Assembly: GCA_039621445.1 (NCBI GenBank)
Contig: CP154954.1
Coordinates: forward strand, 48,959,847-49,023,846
Direction of reading: 5' to 3'
Length of the DNA stretch: 64,000 bases
Source of the DNA: Euglena gracilis
Taxonomy: Eukaryota; Euglenida; Euglenophyceae; Euglenales
Shown here: in pieces, positions 9,676 to 23,600 of the stretch
How positions within the stretch are numbered: the first letter of the stretch is position 1
Layout of the letters: each line of letters starts with the position of its first letter
Position numbers and translations under genes: made by a program
Notes under the pieces: generated by a model
What the model saw: only the letters and a program-made list of their open reading frames with translations
Database searches by the model: none
Told to the model about the DNA's origin: nothing

Positions 9676-9864
9676 GTGTCGAGCAGTTTTGCCTTGCTTT
9701 CCATTGAAGAAGCTGAACAAATGCTGGCTATTTTGCCTCAAAAACGCCACCAAGGTCAATTCCTTGCCTGCCTTGTACATTCCATATTCCTGCAAATTTC
9801 ACTGTTGGATTCAATCGTTGGAGACTGTCTGTCCTCAGATTGCTGGACGAGGGTGGTAGAGTGA
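9676..9864 (+). CDS. Possible exon, unknown protein
   Basis: An open frame reads LLSIEEAEQMLAILPQKRHQ then GQFLACLVHSIFLQISLLDS. It looks helical and partly hydrophobic, unlike random translation of the surrounding repeats, but no family is recognised and the codon use is AT-richer than in the cyclase exons. It could be an exon of a gene ending near 11.3 kb or a transposon remnant. Confidence 0.25.
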   Translation: MSSSFALLSIEEAEQMLAILPQKRHQGQFLACLVHSIFLQISLLDSIVGDCLSSDCWTRVVE

Positions 9865-10440
9865 GAAGCCTGGGCGTCCAGCCAGCTGGCAAAAGGTTTG
9901 GCCACCCCCAGTGCAAGGAGGTCCAGGGAGCCACCCGGGTGGTGGGCTTGCAGGCTCGTGCAAGATTTCTTCCGTCCACCTTGGTTGCATTTTTTTTCAG
10001 TGAAAAAAAAAGTTTTTTTAACGGTTACGTTTTTTTCATGTTTTTTTCTTTATGCAGAGGAAACATTTGAAAGGCAACATGTTTGACTTTTTCCTTGATT
10101 TCCAACCCCAAAATCCAGCTTGGGGGGGGAGGTGCTGGCTGCCTGGGGGAAGGGTCCCCTCCAGCCGAGACAGTCCCCCGGCCATCATTTTGGGACGGTT
10201 TTTGGCGCACCCGACGGTACATCCCATCCCCTGCCCGCCCCCGCCTCTCCTCCCAACCTACCCCCCCCCCACCCTGCACTGTCCTGGCCATCGACCCACT
10301 TGACCCTCATGTGACCCTGGACCCCGGGATGGGTGGGTGTGGGCCGCGGGACCCGCCGGCCAGGGGGTGCGCCACGGGGATGCCCAACCCCGCCGCAGGC
10401 TGGGCTGAAGAAACGAAAGGGTTTCCAGCCGATTTCAGAT

Positions 10441-10904
10441 GGCTCTGGGTTCAGTAGGCAGGTGAACGCCCCCCCCCCCCCCGGGTTGTGGGTGGGTGGG
10501 TGAGTTTATAAAAAAAGTAGGTGGATGGGTTTAGGCTGGGGGAGATGTAAACTCCCCCACTTACAAAACCCCCCGGGGGCCGACCAACCAAACTGGGACT
10601 TATACCCCCCCCCCCGGGGGAGAAAAATGAAAATTGCCAGGGACGATTTTTTTCGGCCGCAAACCACCCAAAAACTGATTTTTTTGGCAATTGTTTGAGA
10701 CCAACCATCACCAAAAATGACGTTTTTGACCAAATTTGCCAGAAAAGTGCCAAATTTGGGGGATTTTGGGGCCATTTTGGGGGCCGGATTTTCACCCACA
10801 ATTGCGGGACTTATAACCCCCCCACCCATAAACCCCTCTTCGGCCGACCAACCAAACCAGTTCCTATAGGTTTATAAGTGGGGGGGTTACGCACCCCCCC
10901 CCCG
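10441..10904. repeat. C/G-block repeats with TTATAAG/CTTATA words
   Basis: Repeated units of ACTTATAACCCCCCCACCC / GGGTTTATAAGTGGGGGGGT and CGGCCGACCAACCAAAC in both orientations. No exon is seen. It ends in a C-run directly before a coding frame. Confidence 0.55.
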
Positions 10905-11318
10905 TCCCCGGCGGTCACCAAGTGGACCTATGGTCCCGACCCCTCCCATCCGGCCGCGGCCCCCGAGCCCACAAGGCTCGCCCCCAGCCGCGATGTCGCG
11001 GGGTTTGCGCCGGGTCACAGCCTGCGTGGCCAAGCCGACTGGGTGGCAGCTGCTGCCACCCAGCAGCCAAGCCCCAATCTCTTGACCCTCCCCCCACGGT
11101 CTGAGGCTTCTGTCGAGCGCCGTGTGGGGATTGATCTGACGGCCGGTGGGCGGGCGGCCGAGGCGGGCACCCGGGGCACCGAGGTGGATCAGGGTGGGGC
11201 CACCACCTCAACCCTCCTCCCAAATGTCAGCAATCCCTTCCTGCCTTCCGTGGGAAAGGCCGTGTCCAACTCCCTGGACACGGCCTCTGGCCATGGGACA
11301 AAACGTGCCCAACCCTAG
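10905..11318 (+). CDS. Probable 3'-terminal exon, unknown protein
   Basis: A GC-rich frame of about 138 codons follows a pyrimidine stretch (CCCCCCCCCGTCCCCG) and ends with TAG at 11316-11318. It reads VTKWTYGPDPSHPAAAPEPT, later SEASVERRVGIDLTAGGRAA and VSNPFLPSVGKAVSNSLDTA. Composition is Ala/Pro/Ser/Gly rich, as in a disordered tail. Third positions are GC-rich like those of the cyclase exons. It is separate from the cyclase, which has its own stop at 8637. No domain is recognised. Confidence 0.4.
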   Translation, partial: SPAVTKWTYGPDPSHPAAAPEPTRLAPSRDVAGFAPGHSLRGQADWVAAAATQQPSPNLLTLPPRSEASVERRVGIDLTAGGRAAEAGTRGTEVDQGGATTSTLLPNVSNPFLPSVGKAVSNSLDTASGHGTKRAQP

Positions 11319-14315
<2,997 letters not shown>

Positions 14316-14455
14316 AAGTTTAGTACCCCTGGGGGGGTACTAAACTTGACACCAGGTTCTGCACAACCCTAACCCTAACCCAAACCCTAACCCTAACCCT
14401 AACCCGTGCCAAACCTGCTGTCAAGTTTAGTACCCCCCGGGGGGGTACTAAATTT
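14316..14455. repeat. Interstitial telomere repeat between two hairpins
   Basis: About seven CCCTAA units (14,365-14,405) sit between two copies of a hairpin, AAGTTTAGTACCCC..GGGGTACTAAACTT, at 14,316-14,347 and 14,423-14,455. Confidence 0.9.
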
Positions 14456-14463
14456 AGCACTCG

Positions 14464-14667
14464 CCATATATATAGCAGGTGCAAACTATAAGACCCCCCC
14501 TGGGGGGTCCTAAAGTTTACCCACAATGGCCACCTAACCCTAACCCCAACCCTAACCCTAATCCTAGGATTAGGGTTAGGGTTAGGGTTAGGGATAGGGT
14601 TAGGTGGCCATCGTGGGGTAAATTTTAGGTCCCCGGGCGTCTTATAGTTTACACCTGCCATATATAT
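14464..14667. repeat. 204-bp palindrome with head-to-head telomere repeats at its centre
   Basis: The arms begin ATATATAGCAGGTGCAAACT and end in its near-complement. The centre is CCTAACCCTAATCCTAGG followed by ATTAGGGTTAGGG, so C-rich and G-rich telomere strands meet at CCTAGG (14,563-14,568). Each arm also carries a CCCCCC/GGGGGG block and GGCCACC/GGTGGCC. Confidence 0.9.
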
Positions 14668-14713
14668 ACACATATATACATATATATATACATATACATA
14701 TACATATATATAT
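14658..14713. repeat. AT/TATACA microsatellite
   Basis: Alternating TATATACACATATA tract directly after the telomeric palindrome. Confidence 0.85.
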
Positions 14714-15017
14714 TATGTAAAACATTTGAATATGTTTCATTTGTGGTTGGCCCAAAATGTTTTATTGAGTTTTCTTTCTTTGTAGGCAAAAAAGAAGTTG
14801 GCTTTTGCAAGGTCACCCTTCTCAATGGGAAAATGGCCGGACGAAGGTCTTTCCATCCCCCCCCCCCCCGCCCCCCTTGCTGCGAGCAAGGCGCAGTATG
14901 CATCCCATTCCTGTGCCCCCCTCCCGCCCTGGTCGTGCCGTGGCTTTTCCCAGAGGGGTCTGGATGTGGGGCTATTTTTTTTATTTGCCCTGTCAGCCCC
15001 CCCCCCCTTCGAAGTCC

Positions 15018-15260
15018 CAGGACCGCGGCGAACCGACCCCGGTGCCGGCCCTCCCTCCGTTCCGTTGGATCAGGGGGCTGCCCTTCCCTCCCCCCCAGCC
15101 ACCGCCACCGCCGCCGCCGTCTCTTCGTCTCCCGTCGGGCCCGCCCCCGGTCAGCTCCCCAGCGGGCCTCGCACACCCCCCTGTGTGCCGGCCACAGAGG
15201 CTTTTGACCCAGAACGGGGCGGGATGGGGGGGAAGGCAAAACTGCGGGGACGACGGCAGA
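15018..15260 (+). CDS. Doubtful GC-rich exon
   Basis: Open frames on both strands are GC-rich. The plus-strand frame after CCCCCCCAG reads PPSLRLPSGPPP or, one base over, AVSSSPVGPAPGQLPSGPRT. No choice of frame or strand is compelling. It is listed because base composition matches real exons here. Confidence 0.2.
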
Positions 15261-15308
15261 AGTGGTGCTTTTTGGCACTTAGGCGGCCTAATTCGCACTC
15301 AAGCTTTT

Positions 15309-18145
15309 TTCGTTTGATTTGCGCATTTGCGCAAATTTACGATTTTTTTGATTCTGCTTTGTTTTGGCTGTGAATGTCCGGGGGGTTTGAAAACACGGCA
15401 ACAAGACAGTGCAAAAACGATCGAAATTCTGATTTTGGCTGTGAGACCCCCGGGACTTTGGCAAAAAACAGTGAATTTTGGGGGTGTTGGGAAGGACTTT
15501 GTGGGCCCAAACCTACGGGACCCTGCCGGCCCACACTGAAAAAAACGCAAAAAAGCACCATGGGAACGGGACCTTTGCTGCCCTTGTTGCTCCTTTCGAC
15601 TGTGTCCCCGAGTGTGTCCGAGCTGCCGGCGGTGTGCGTCCTGGGTGTTTGCCGGACTGCTTTGCTTGCGGCGCACTGGTGTGGTGTTTTGGGGCTGTTT
15701 GCCAAAGCGCGGGGAGGAAGGTCCGGGGGGTGTGGGTGTGGTGTGACCGAGCCGGCGGGAAGGACACAGGGGAAGGAAGGTAAGTACAGGGTGTTGGGCA
15801 ACGGATGCGCAGAGGGGATGAAATGGGGTCCGCAGGGAATGAAGGGAATGAAGGGGAACGGGTGTCTCCCACCCAGCTTATACCCGGGATGCGCAGAACC
15901 AGCTGTGTGGCAAAGGATCCTGCAGAAGAAGCCCAACACAGGAAGGACAAAATTACGTTTGATGCGCGCAATTGCGCGCACCAACATGTTTATGTTGATG
16001 CGCGCAATTGCGCGCATAAACACAAACATGTCCTTCAAGGATTGGGCTTTGGTACCCACGAACTGACGCTGTTGATAAACGGTGTGACAAAGAGGCCGTG
16101 ACGGCACGGACTGACGCGCCATCCAGTTGGTGAGTCTGCCACACTGTTTGTCAGCGGCGCAAGCTTATGGACGCAAATGCGCGCATGAACACAAAACATA
16201 TTTATGCGCCCATTTGCGCAAATGCGCACATAAACATGTTTTGTGTTTGAAGAGAAAGAAGAACGGTGTGACAGAAACACAGCCATCAAACGCCGACAGT
16301 GGAAGTGGTTTACTTGCGCATTTGCGCGCATCCCGTTGTTTGTGGGCGCAAATGCGCAAATAAAACAGATGTAAATTGTTCAGTTTACATCTGTTTTATT
16401 TGCGCACTCGCGTCCATAAAACAACGTGATGCGCGCAAATGCGCAAGTAAACCACCAATGGAGGAGTAATAAGTGATTTCTTTTGGCGCTCCTACAGCCA
16501 CCCTTAGTGGCTTCTGAGTGGGTTCAACCCAAATGACTACACCGTCCCCTCCGGGATATGGTGTTAAGGTGCCGTTTTTGGACCATCGACAGGCCCGGCA
16601 AAAGATGGAGACATAGCATCTTTTGATGGTGGGTGCACAGCCACCCAGTAACGGTGCACGTCCACCGGCCCCAATTTTTGGTTCCCAAGGGCCCTGCGGC
16701 TGGCCTGCGGCTTCGGCTCCGCCGCTGCAGCCCCATCAGCTGCTGATGCTTCAGCACCCAGCAGGCCGGCATCGACCTCCCCGGTGCAACGACACCCACC
16801 ACAGCGGCCACGTTATACCCCGCCACCGGGGTGTAAGACTGGGGGGACGACGTGGTGCCAGTGCATGGCAACCAACAGCTGGAGAGAGGTGGCCCTCAAG
16901 CACCCGTTACTTTGGGTACAAGGAAGTGGTGAACCACCACCACTGGATTGGTCGTATCAAAGCGGTGGGACCCACTCCCCCCCAAATTGTGCACAAAAAC
17001 TGGTGTTTTTTACATTTTTCAAGGGAAAAATGGCAAAGAAAACCATAAAACGGACTACGGCCCGACACGTCCCGGGTGTTTCAGGTGCCAAATTTTGACT
17101 TCTTGTAACGCAGTCCTGTTGCAGAAAAGGTGTTCAACAGTCACAGGTCGTTTGCACGTCATCAATTCATTACATTTAATTGCCAAACGCGTGACGCCAA
17201 AACAACAGGCCGTTCGGGCCGGGGAACAGCAGTGCAAATGTACACACGTAAGGCAGGCAAACCTTGGCCAGTCGCATGCCGCGTTCCAGTGAACACTCCA
17301 CACTGCCTCTCACCACCAATTTCATCACCATCCCACAACTGATGTGTTTTGATGCGCGCATTTGCGCAAATAAACAAACTTTGTTTATGTGCTCTAAGGG
17401 CCCTACAAACACATCATTTTGAAGCGGTTTATTAACGTGTTGATGCGCGCATTTGCGCAAATGCGCGCATCAACAAAAGTGTCTTTATTTGCGCAATTGC
17501 GCGCACCAACACGTCCATCACGTTTTTAAACCTTCTAGTTCATGGTCCTTATTGGTGTCTTTTAACATGGAAGGAAAACGTACGTGTTTGGTGGGCGGAA
17601 ATGCGCGCACCAAACACATTTGTTTATGTGCGCATTTGCGCAAATGCGCACATAAACAAATGTGTTTGGTGCGCGCATTTGCGCCCATAAACACGTCATT
17701 TTATCATCATCGGTGTACGTTTTATTTGCGCAAATGCGCGCATCAAACACAATTGTTTTATTTGCGCAATTGCACCCATGAACACACATCAGTTGCGTGA
17801 TGACTGGCTCACGTAGTCTGTGTGCCTGTGGTGTTGTTATCTAGTGAGACTCAGTGTGTTCTTACCGGTGGCGGCAGTGTCCCAGCCAGTTCAGGCAACA
17901 CTTCAGCACCGTTTCCAAGTGTCGTCACAAGGGGTGTGTGCCTCTCTTCTGTTTGATGTACAACAGCACAAGTCTCACCCCCAGCCCTATTAACGTCACC
18001 TGGTAAGCAGCATGCACACCAGACCACTGGGAGTTAATCCCCTCAAATACAGGGGTGTAACAGTTTTTAAATCGTGTTCCGGCTGTCAGGGTACAGGGTC
18101 CCAGGGGTTACAAAAAAATGGTACATTTGCGCAATTGCGCGCATC
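15309..18145. repeat. Cluster of palindromic (A/T)TGCGC(G)CA..TTGCGC motifs
   Basis: At least 17 copies of an 18-26-bp palindromic word such as TGATGCGCGCAATTGCGCGC or ATTTGCGCAAATGCGCACAT, most followed or preceded by AAACA/TGTTT, occur at about 15,318; 15,960; 15,996; 16,168; 16,203; 16,315; 16,347; 16,400; 16,429; 17,352; 17,441; 17,489; 17,598; 17,625; 17,668; 17,728; 17,763 and 18,125. Sequence between copies is not repeated. Confidence 0.9.
15560..15779 (+). CDS. First exon of a putative secreted or membrane protein
   Basis: ATG at 15,560 sits in a good context (AGCACCATGG) and opens with MGTGPLLPLLLLSTVSPSVS, a typical signal peptide: a short n-region, a Leu-rich core and small residues before a likely cleavage point. 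The frame continues through a Cys/Gly-rich stretch to a perfect donor GAAG|gtaagt at 15,779/15,780, leaving phase 1. The product is not recognised and later exons were not found. They may lie beyond the palindrome cluster downstream. Confidence 0.5.
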
Positions 18146-18900
18146 CAAAGGAAAAAAGCTTAAGTGCGAATTCGGCCGCCTAAGTGGCACCCCTGACGCC
18201 CAAGCCCCTGAGGCCGGGATGCCCCTCCCAAGAGGTCACCACAAAGGGTCTGTGCCGCCGGAGCTCCCCCTCCCTGCGAGGCAGGGTAACTGTTCTCGCC
18301 ACCGCAAGGAGTGGCGTGAACCCCCTGCGGACCCATTCTCCTCGTGGTCCACTTCAAATTCAAAAAAGACTATATGGCCATTCTGGATGCAGTTGTTGTA
18401 TGAAACCGCCTTTTATTAGGTAGTTGCTTCGCACTTTAGCTTTTTCTAGGGATTCTTTGCGTGATCGCGCAAACGAAGAGACGTTTTTTTGTGCTTTACT
18501 TCTCCTCGCAGAAACTGAGATTGGCCATTTTTTTTCTGCTGGGGTGCTGTCGGCTGGGAGTGCTACCCCAAGTGAGATACACAAAAACCCCCCTTTCCGA
18601 TTTTTTTTTCCAGCTGGTGGTACGTTTTCGGCGATTGACAGAGACGATGTTTTGCAGCCTGAGTCACGAAAAAGGGGGCTGATTGGCAGTTCCTGGACCA
18701 CTTTTTCTTCTTTGTGCCATCAGTCTTGGAAAGTGCCCAAAGCCTTGTGAAAAACAGGTGTTTCAGTGCTCGCAACTGGCCAGCGGGGAAGGGCTCTTGG
18801 AGATGGTGGTGAAATACGAAGGATCTTTTGAGAGGAGGGATGAATTCATTTTAGAACTCAATTTGTGCAAGTGATTGAAATTCAAATTTGTTTGTGCAAG
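15780..18900. other. No confident gene
   Basis: Apart from the palindrome cluster, only weak frames are seen. One at about 18,424-18,750 on the plus strand and an overlapping one on the minus strand are equally open, so neither is called. Confidence 0.35.
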
Positions 18901-19005
18901 TTCGCATTTGCGCAGTCACTTTTTAGCTTTTGTGGCGCGATTGTGCAAGTGATACAGTTGATTCTCAATGGGAATTTTCCCTGGCGTGATTTTTACTGCT
19001 TTTCA

Positions 19006-19125
19006 GACATGGAACCACAATTTGGTGTCACAGGCCATGTTCCCCTGAAATGTATTTTCAGCCTTGGTACATAATTTCCCATCACCCATTGGACAGCAGT
19101 GTGATTTCGAAGTCTCACAGCCTGA
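19006..19125 (-). CDS. Exon 4 seen of unknown minus-strand gene
   Basis: Frame AVRLRNHTAVQWVMGNYVPR then LKIHFRGTWPVTPNCGSMSE K, with a stop soon after. Ends are approximate. Confidence 0.4.
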
Positions 19126-20694
19126 CAAAAAAAAAGAGGCTTCACAACCCCTTCTTTGGACACCTCATTTGAATGCCTTGAAATGCTGTACAAAAGAGCA
19201 CCTGTTCCGATCTCAACTACATCGCTCTTATGGCCAGGGATTTAAGCTTTTCAGTCGTTGAAGTATGCCTCCGTTCAACCCGCTTTTCCAGAGTGAGTTT
19301 CTGGTGTTCACGCAGTTCGTCACCCAGTTGTTCATCTGGCCACGGTTGTGTGGTCTCTATTTGCATCACAAATTTGAACGTTCCCATGGGCGACGGGTGG
19401 CGGGTGGCAAAATTCCAGACAACCACCAACCTGTCATTTTGGTCCAGGCAATTGCTTAAGGGTTCACAGTACCCCACCCGCCGGTGGCTAGATTGCATCT
19501 TGGCTTCCAAAAAGCATACAAAGAACTGCATTCCGGAGGAAAGTTTTTTTCCAGTCAGGGGATTTCTGGACCCCCCCCCCCCCCGGGGGGTTCTAGCCCG
19601 TCCATTTTTTCCAGTGTCTAGCAAAATGGCTAGCCAGTGGACTCCTGGGATCCTTAAGCAATGGCCTGTTTCGGGCACAAAAAGGGTCATTCTGGCATCT
19701 GTAATCACTGAGTGGACACTAGTGAACTTGTCGATCAGCTCCCAGGTGGCAGAATTTTGTAAGAGCACAAAGCCCTCAATTCGACAGGCTGCACTTTCAG
19801 AACTGTCCAGTGCTGTTTGAATTGCAACCAATAGTTATGGGCTGTGTTGTTCGCAATCTTTAAAACACGCATCTTCTTCTTCTTGGGCCAGTTCTTCCGA
19901 GAACTGGCCCCAAAAACAGCCCCATGAATTCAGAAACGTCATAGATTGTGCAATTGTGCAAAGCAAATCCAAGCTAAGCGCGAAGTAAATCGCCCAAGCT
20001 TTCACCAACCCAGCGTTTTTGCCCCCATTTCTCGATTAACCGCCTTCCGAGGTGGAAGGTGAGTCTCTTTCTGGTCCCCTCACCCCCACCAGTGTCAATT
20101 TTGTTCAAAAAAAAAACCCAAATGGCTGTGCCCCGTGCTCGGGAGGCGGCCTGGAGCCAGGCAAGCGTCCCCTCGCCATTGGCCCCGTCCACCCCGTGCC
20201 ACGCACCCAACGCGCGCCGCGCGCCCCGCAGCCCTGCGCCAAGCAGGCTTGTGTGGGCTGCCGCCGGGATGCGTTCCCCCAGCTTGGAGCGCCTCCCAAG
20301 GCCTCTCTGAGCGTCGGGCCAGCGGGATCCATCTGTGCTCAGAGACGTGATACGCTGCCGGAATTCGGCGTTCTGGTGGGGAGTGTTCCCTTCGGTGTCT
20401 CACACCCATCAGATGGGAGGCAGAACCGGTTGGGCTGTGCTTTTCCTGATCTCATCTGAAATCTGTTCCCCACTTGGAATGGCAGCCCAACACTTTGATA
20501 AGCTCCCAGATGGGATATCTTCTGTCAATGGCGGATCTTTTGAAGGAAAAATCCCGCATGGGGGTGCCGACACACAGGGGCAGCACCTGGTGCACCTTGT
20601 GGACCGTTGAGCGTTTGGGGGTAGTGTTTGGCTCAGGTGCAAAACCATTAAGGTTGTTGTCTGAGCGATAAATTTGACACCGTAGAACCTTCTC
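19006..20694 (-). CDS. Unknown multi-exon gene
   Basis: Four exon-like frames lie in order on the minus strand: 20,694-20,494, about 19,828-19,669, 19,436-about 19,250 and about 19,125-19,006. The first starts after a canonical ACACAG and reads EKVLRCQIYRSDNNLNGFAP then TVHKVHQVLPLCVGTPMRDF. The second reads ALDSSESAACRIEGFVLLQN. The third reads DRLVVVWNFATRHPSPMGTF. The fourth reads AVRLRNHTAVQWVMGNYVPR. All look like soluble protein, but no family is recognised. The second and third are separated by a 224-bp inverted-repeat element that behaves as an intron. Confidence 0.5.
19250..19436 (-). CDS. Exon 3 seen of unknown minus-strand gene
   Basis: Continues from the element with DRLVVVWNFATRHPSPMGTF, KFVMQIETTQPWPDEQLGDE and LREHQKLTLEKR before a likely donor CGG|gttgaa. 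It is acidic and helical towards the end. Confidence 0.5.
19445..19668 (-). mobile_element. Introner-like element inside a coding region (family 2)
   Basis: 224 bp with termini CAGGCAATTGCTTAAGG and CCTTAAGCAATGGCCTG, inverted repeats matching at 16 of 17 positions. Flanks TTTTGGTC (19,437-19,444) and TTTCGGGC (19,669-19,676) match at 6 of 8 positions, consistent with an aged 8-bp duplication. The interior is a C/G block. Exons on both sides are open in the same frame, so the intron must be a multiple of three: 231 nt fits (element plus seven), whereas element plus exactly eight would shift the frame. Confidence 0.7.
19669..19828 (-). CDS. Exon 2 seen of unknown minus-strand gene
   Basis: Reads ALDSSESAACRIEGFVLLQN and later VITDARMTLFVPE, running straight into the terminal CAGG of the inserted element. 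The other two frames are closed, which supports this one. The upstream limit lies after a TAA at about 19,835. Confidence 0.5.
20135..20450. other. GC-rich open region, strand unclear
   Basis: All frames are GC-rich and several are open on both strands. One plus frame reads PLAIGPVHPVPRTQRAPRAP. It lies inside an intron of the minus-strand gene. It could be a nested exon or repeat; not called. Confidence 0.2.
20494..20694 (-). CDS. Exon 1 seen of unknown minus-strand gene
   Basis: Acceptor ACACAG| on the minus strand, then 67 codons including FSFKRSAIDRRYPIWELIK, ending near donor AAA|gtgttg. The frame is open to a TGA at about 20,455. Low-GC third positions resemble those of the kinesin exons more than the cyclase ones. 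Confidence 0.5.
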
Positions 20695-23600
20695 CTGTGT
20701 TTACCCTGACCAACCTCATTTCATTTCTAAACGTTCATGGAGACATAGTAATTCTTCATTCGCATTCTGCTTCCGGGGTCGTCTGGATTAATTCAAGTGA
20801 GTTGTGATTTTTTTTATTTGTGATATGATGTTTATGATATTTGTGATATTTATTATTTTCATTGTCTGTATTTTTGCCCAACAGTATTTCAAATGCTCTC
20901 AAATATTTTTAATGCATCCACTGATGCACAGGTGCACCTCGTGTGTCGGAACCTCCTGGGATTTATTCCCCCCCCCCAGGAAACTGTCCTCTCCGCGTAC
21001 CCAGTAACCTGTCCTCCTACACCTGCACCTCCTGCCTCCTAAGAAAATATTTTAAAAAAATGATTTTTTTGCAGATGGCAATTTCCAGGATTTAAAAAAA
21101 AACTGAACCTTTTTCAGGCTTCTGGTTGCAAGTTTTTGAAAAAAAATGCTTTTCCAGATTTTTTTGTCCTGGTGTCGAAAATGGCAATTTCCCCCCCCCT
21201 TCTCCAGTACATCCTGTTTTTTTAAACCTGCCCTTATAGGGACCTATCCCCCACCTCTTTACTCGTTGAATTGTGGGGGTTTGGTACTCCCATGGGTCAT
21301 GCTCCTTTCCAAACCAGCATGTATTGTGGGTGCTTGATATGATTAGCTGGGTTTGGAATACATAGCCATGTAGCGGTTGAGCTTCCGTGATGCCTCAGAA
21401 TGTTTTCTTTGCACTTTTGGGATGACTTCAATGACGTGGGATCGATTTCAATTTTGAAAAAGTTGCATTTTTGGCCACATTCTTTATTATGAAAATTTCT
21501 CTTAAACTTTTTTGCCTTTTGAATCCTTTTGCAAACCAATTGCAAATCTTTTGAATCGATTTCACCCAAAACACAGAATTTGATAATTTTTGGTACGCCT
21601 CGATCCTCTAAGAGGATATAAAAAGTTAACGTTTGGTTCTTTTGTTGTTTTAATGTCGCTCTTTCTGAGCGTCCATGCTAAGCCGCCCCCCCCCCCGGCC
21701 TCACACAGGGGACAATTTTTGATTGTACCATCTTTCATGCCAATTTTGGCAGGCAGCGATAACCGCTCATCCCTTCCTTCGTGCCTTTTTCTTTTGTTCA
21801 GGATGCCTTGGTCCCCGAGCTTTGCGCGGTGGACCCACATCTGTGTGCTTTCCTACATCCCCTCCCCCGTGCTTGACACGGCTGGTCCACGACGCACCCC
21901 TTGTGTCAGCAGCATTTTTCCATTTTTCCTGTGCCCAAAATACAATTTGCTTTATGGTGCAGTGCACACGACATGGTGTGCCCAAGGCACACCCCCATGT
22001 CAACCGCAATTTCCCTGCACTTTGGCGTGTCAAGGACAGGGGGGGGGGTAATGTACCCCCAACGTGCTTGGTCCTTGTTGCAAGTGTGATTATATCCGGG
22101 TGTGTAATGCCTCAGGGTTCTTGGAAGTTTTAAGCCGGTGGGGTGGGGGTTTTAAAACGTTTGTTATTTGAATTTGAACCCCCCCCTACATAGAATATAG
22201 CGACCCCTCGCTGTAAGCCAACCCAGAATAACCTCCCCTCCCCGTTGCAATTTGGCTCAACAACAAGCGACCCCTGGTTGGATGCCGAAGGAATTTTTCA
22301 TTAAAATTTCTTTAAAATTTTAAATTAATTTAAGTTTCATTTTTATTTTCATTAAAATTGCTATTGAATGTGCCGTACAGTGAGTAGATTGGTTTTTATT
22401 ACTGATTTCTGAATTTAATGAATAAATATTGTGTAATGCCGTCTTGCACTGTGTAAAATTTATACAAATGGCATCCCAACTGGTGTGCACAGTGATTCTG
22501 CCACACGGCGGATCGTGCCGTGCAGCAGAATCACTGCATATATTTGGGATGTCATTTTTGATATCAATTTTACACAGTGCAAGACAGAATTGCATATGTT
22601 GTTTCCCAGATTTTTTTTTGATTTAGCAGAAATTTATGAATTTGATAGGCAGCAGGAATTTTGTCACCTTAAACAGGAATTAGCAACAAAATCTTCGAAT
22701 TTGTCGCAAAGCTTTTGGACCGAATTTTTTTGTATTTTTTCCCACAAAAATGATCCAGATTAAGAATTTGTCACTGTAAAGAAGTAAAGAACGTTGACCA
22801 CCAAATTTATGAATTAGAATCAGAAATTAGAATTAGAATTTATCACAAAATTTGTAATAGCCGTTTTCTTTCTCATTCTGTGGTGTGGTGTGGTGTGCGG
22901 AGTGATGTACAGTGCTGTGGATTCCCCATTGGAACAGCAGAAGGAAGCAACGTCGGGGTTTGCGGGCAATCCCCAAATATAGGCATATAGGCAACCTTTG
23001 GGTCCAATTTCGGAAACCCAAACAAAGCAGCCGGTTGCTTACAATATTTTGGATGTGGTTGGCAGTCAAAAAGGAATTCGAAGATGGAAAACGGGATGGA
23101 TAACGGGCAGTTCTCCTTGCAGTGCACTCAATGATTGAACCCCTCCAAAACAGTGGGGTGGACCATTTACGAGAGCCGGACCCAAGAGCAGCAAGCGTCC
23201 ATTACAAGAGTACCTCCCCCCCGCGAACCATGCAGAAGAATTGGCCCCTTTTTGTCGTATTTTTCATTTCCCGGGCATATTTTTTGTCTTTCCCCACACA
23301 ATGACACTACGCCATGAAGGATGCCAGGAAAGTCATGAGAGCATGGCTAGCAGTGTCCAGAAGGACCCTGGTGGGAAGCGTGAGTCCACCGCCCCCCCCC
23401 CAAGGTGGGATCTGGGTATTTTTAGTTACGTTGTGGAACATCAGGAGGCAGGGTCTTTTTTTTAGGGATGTATTTCTTTCGGGTTTTTTTTCCTTTGACC
23501 GGCGACCAATGCATTAAAAATCATCATTTTTTGGGTTCCCAAATATACAAAAAAAATTTTGTTCGCTGCTTCGCTTCATTTGAAAACAAAACTGAAATTT

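Noticed and set aside
14316-14667. A true chromosome end
   Set aside because: Telomere tracts are short, face both ways and are followed by 50 kb of further sequence.
15950-18150. CRISPR-like array (repeats with unique spacers)
   Set aside because: Repeats are palindromic, variable in length and orientation, spacers are irregular and the context is eukaryotic.
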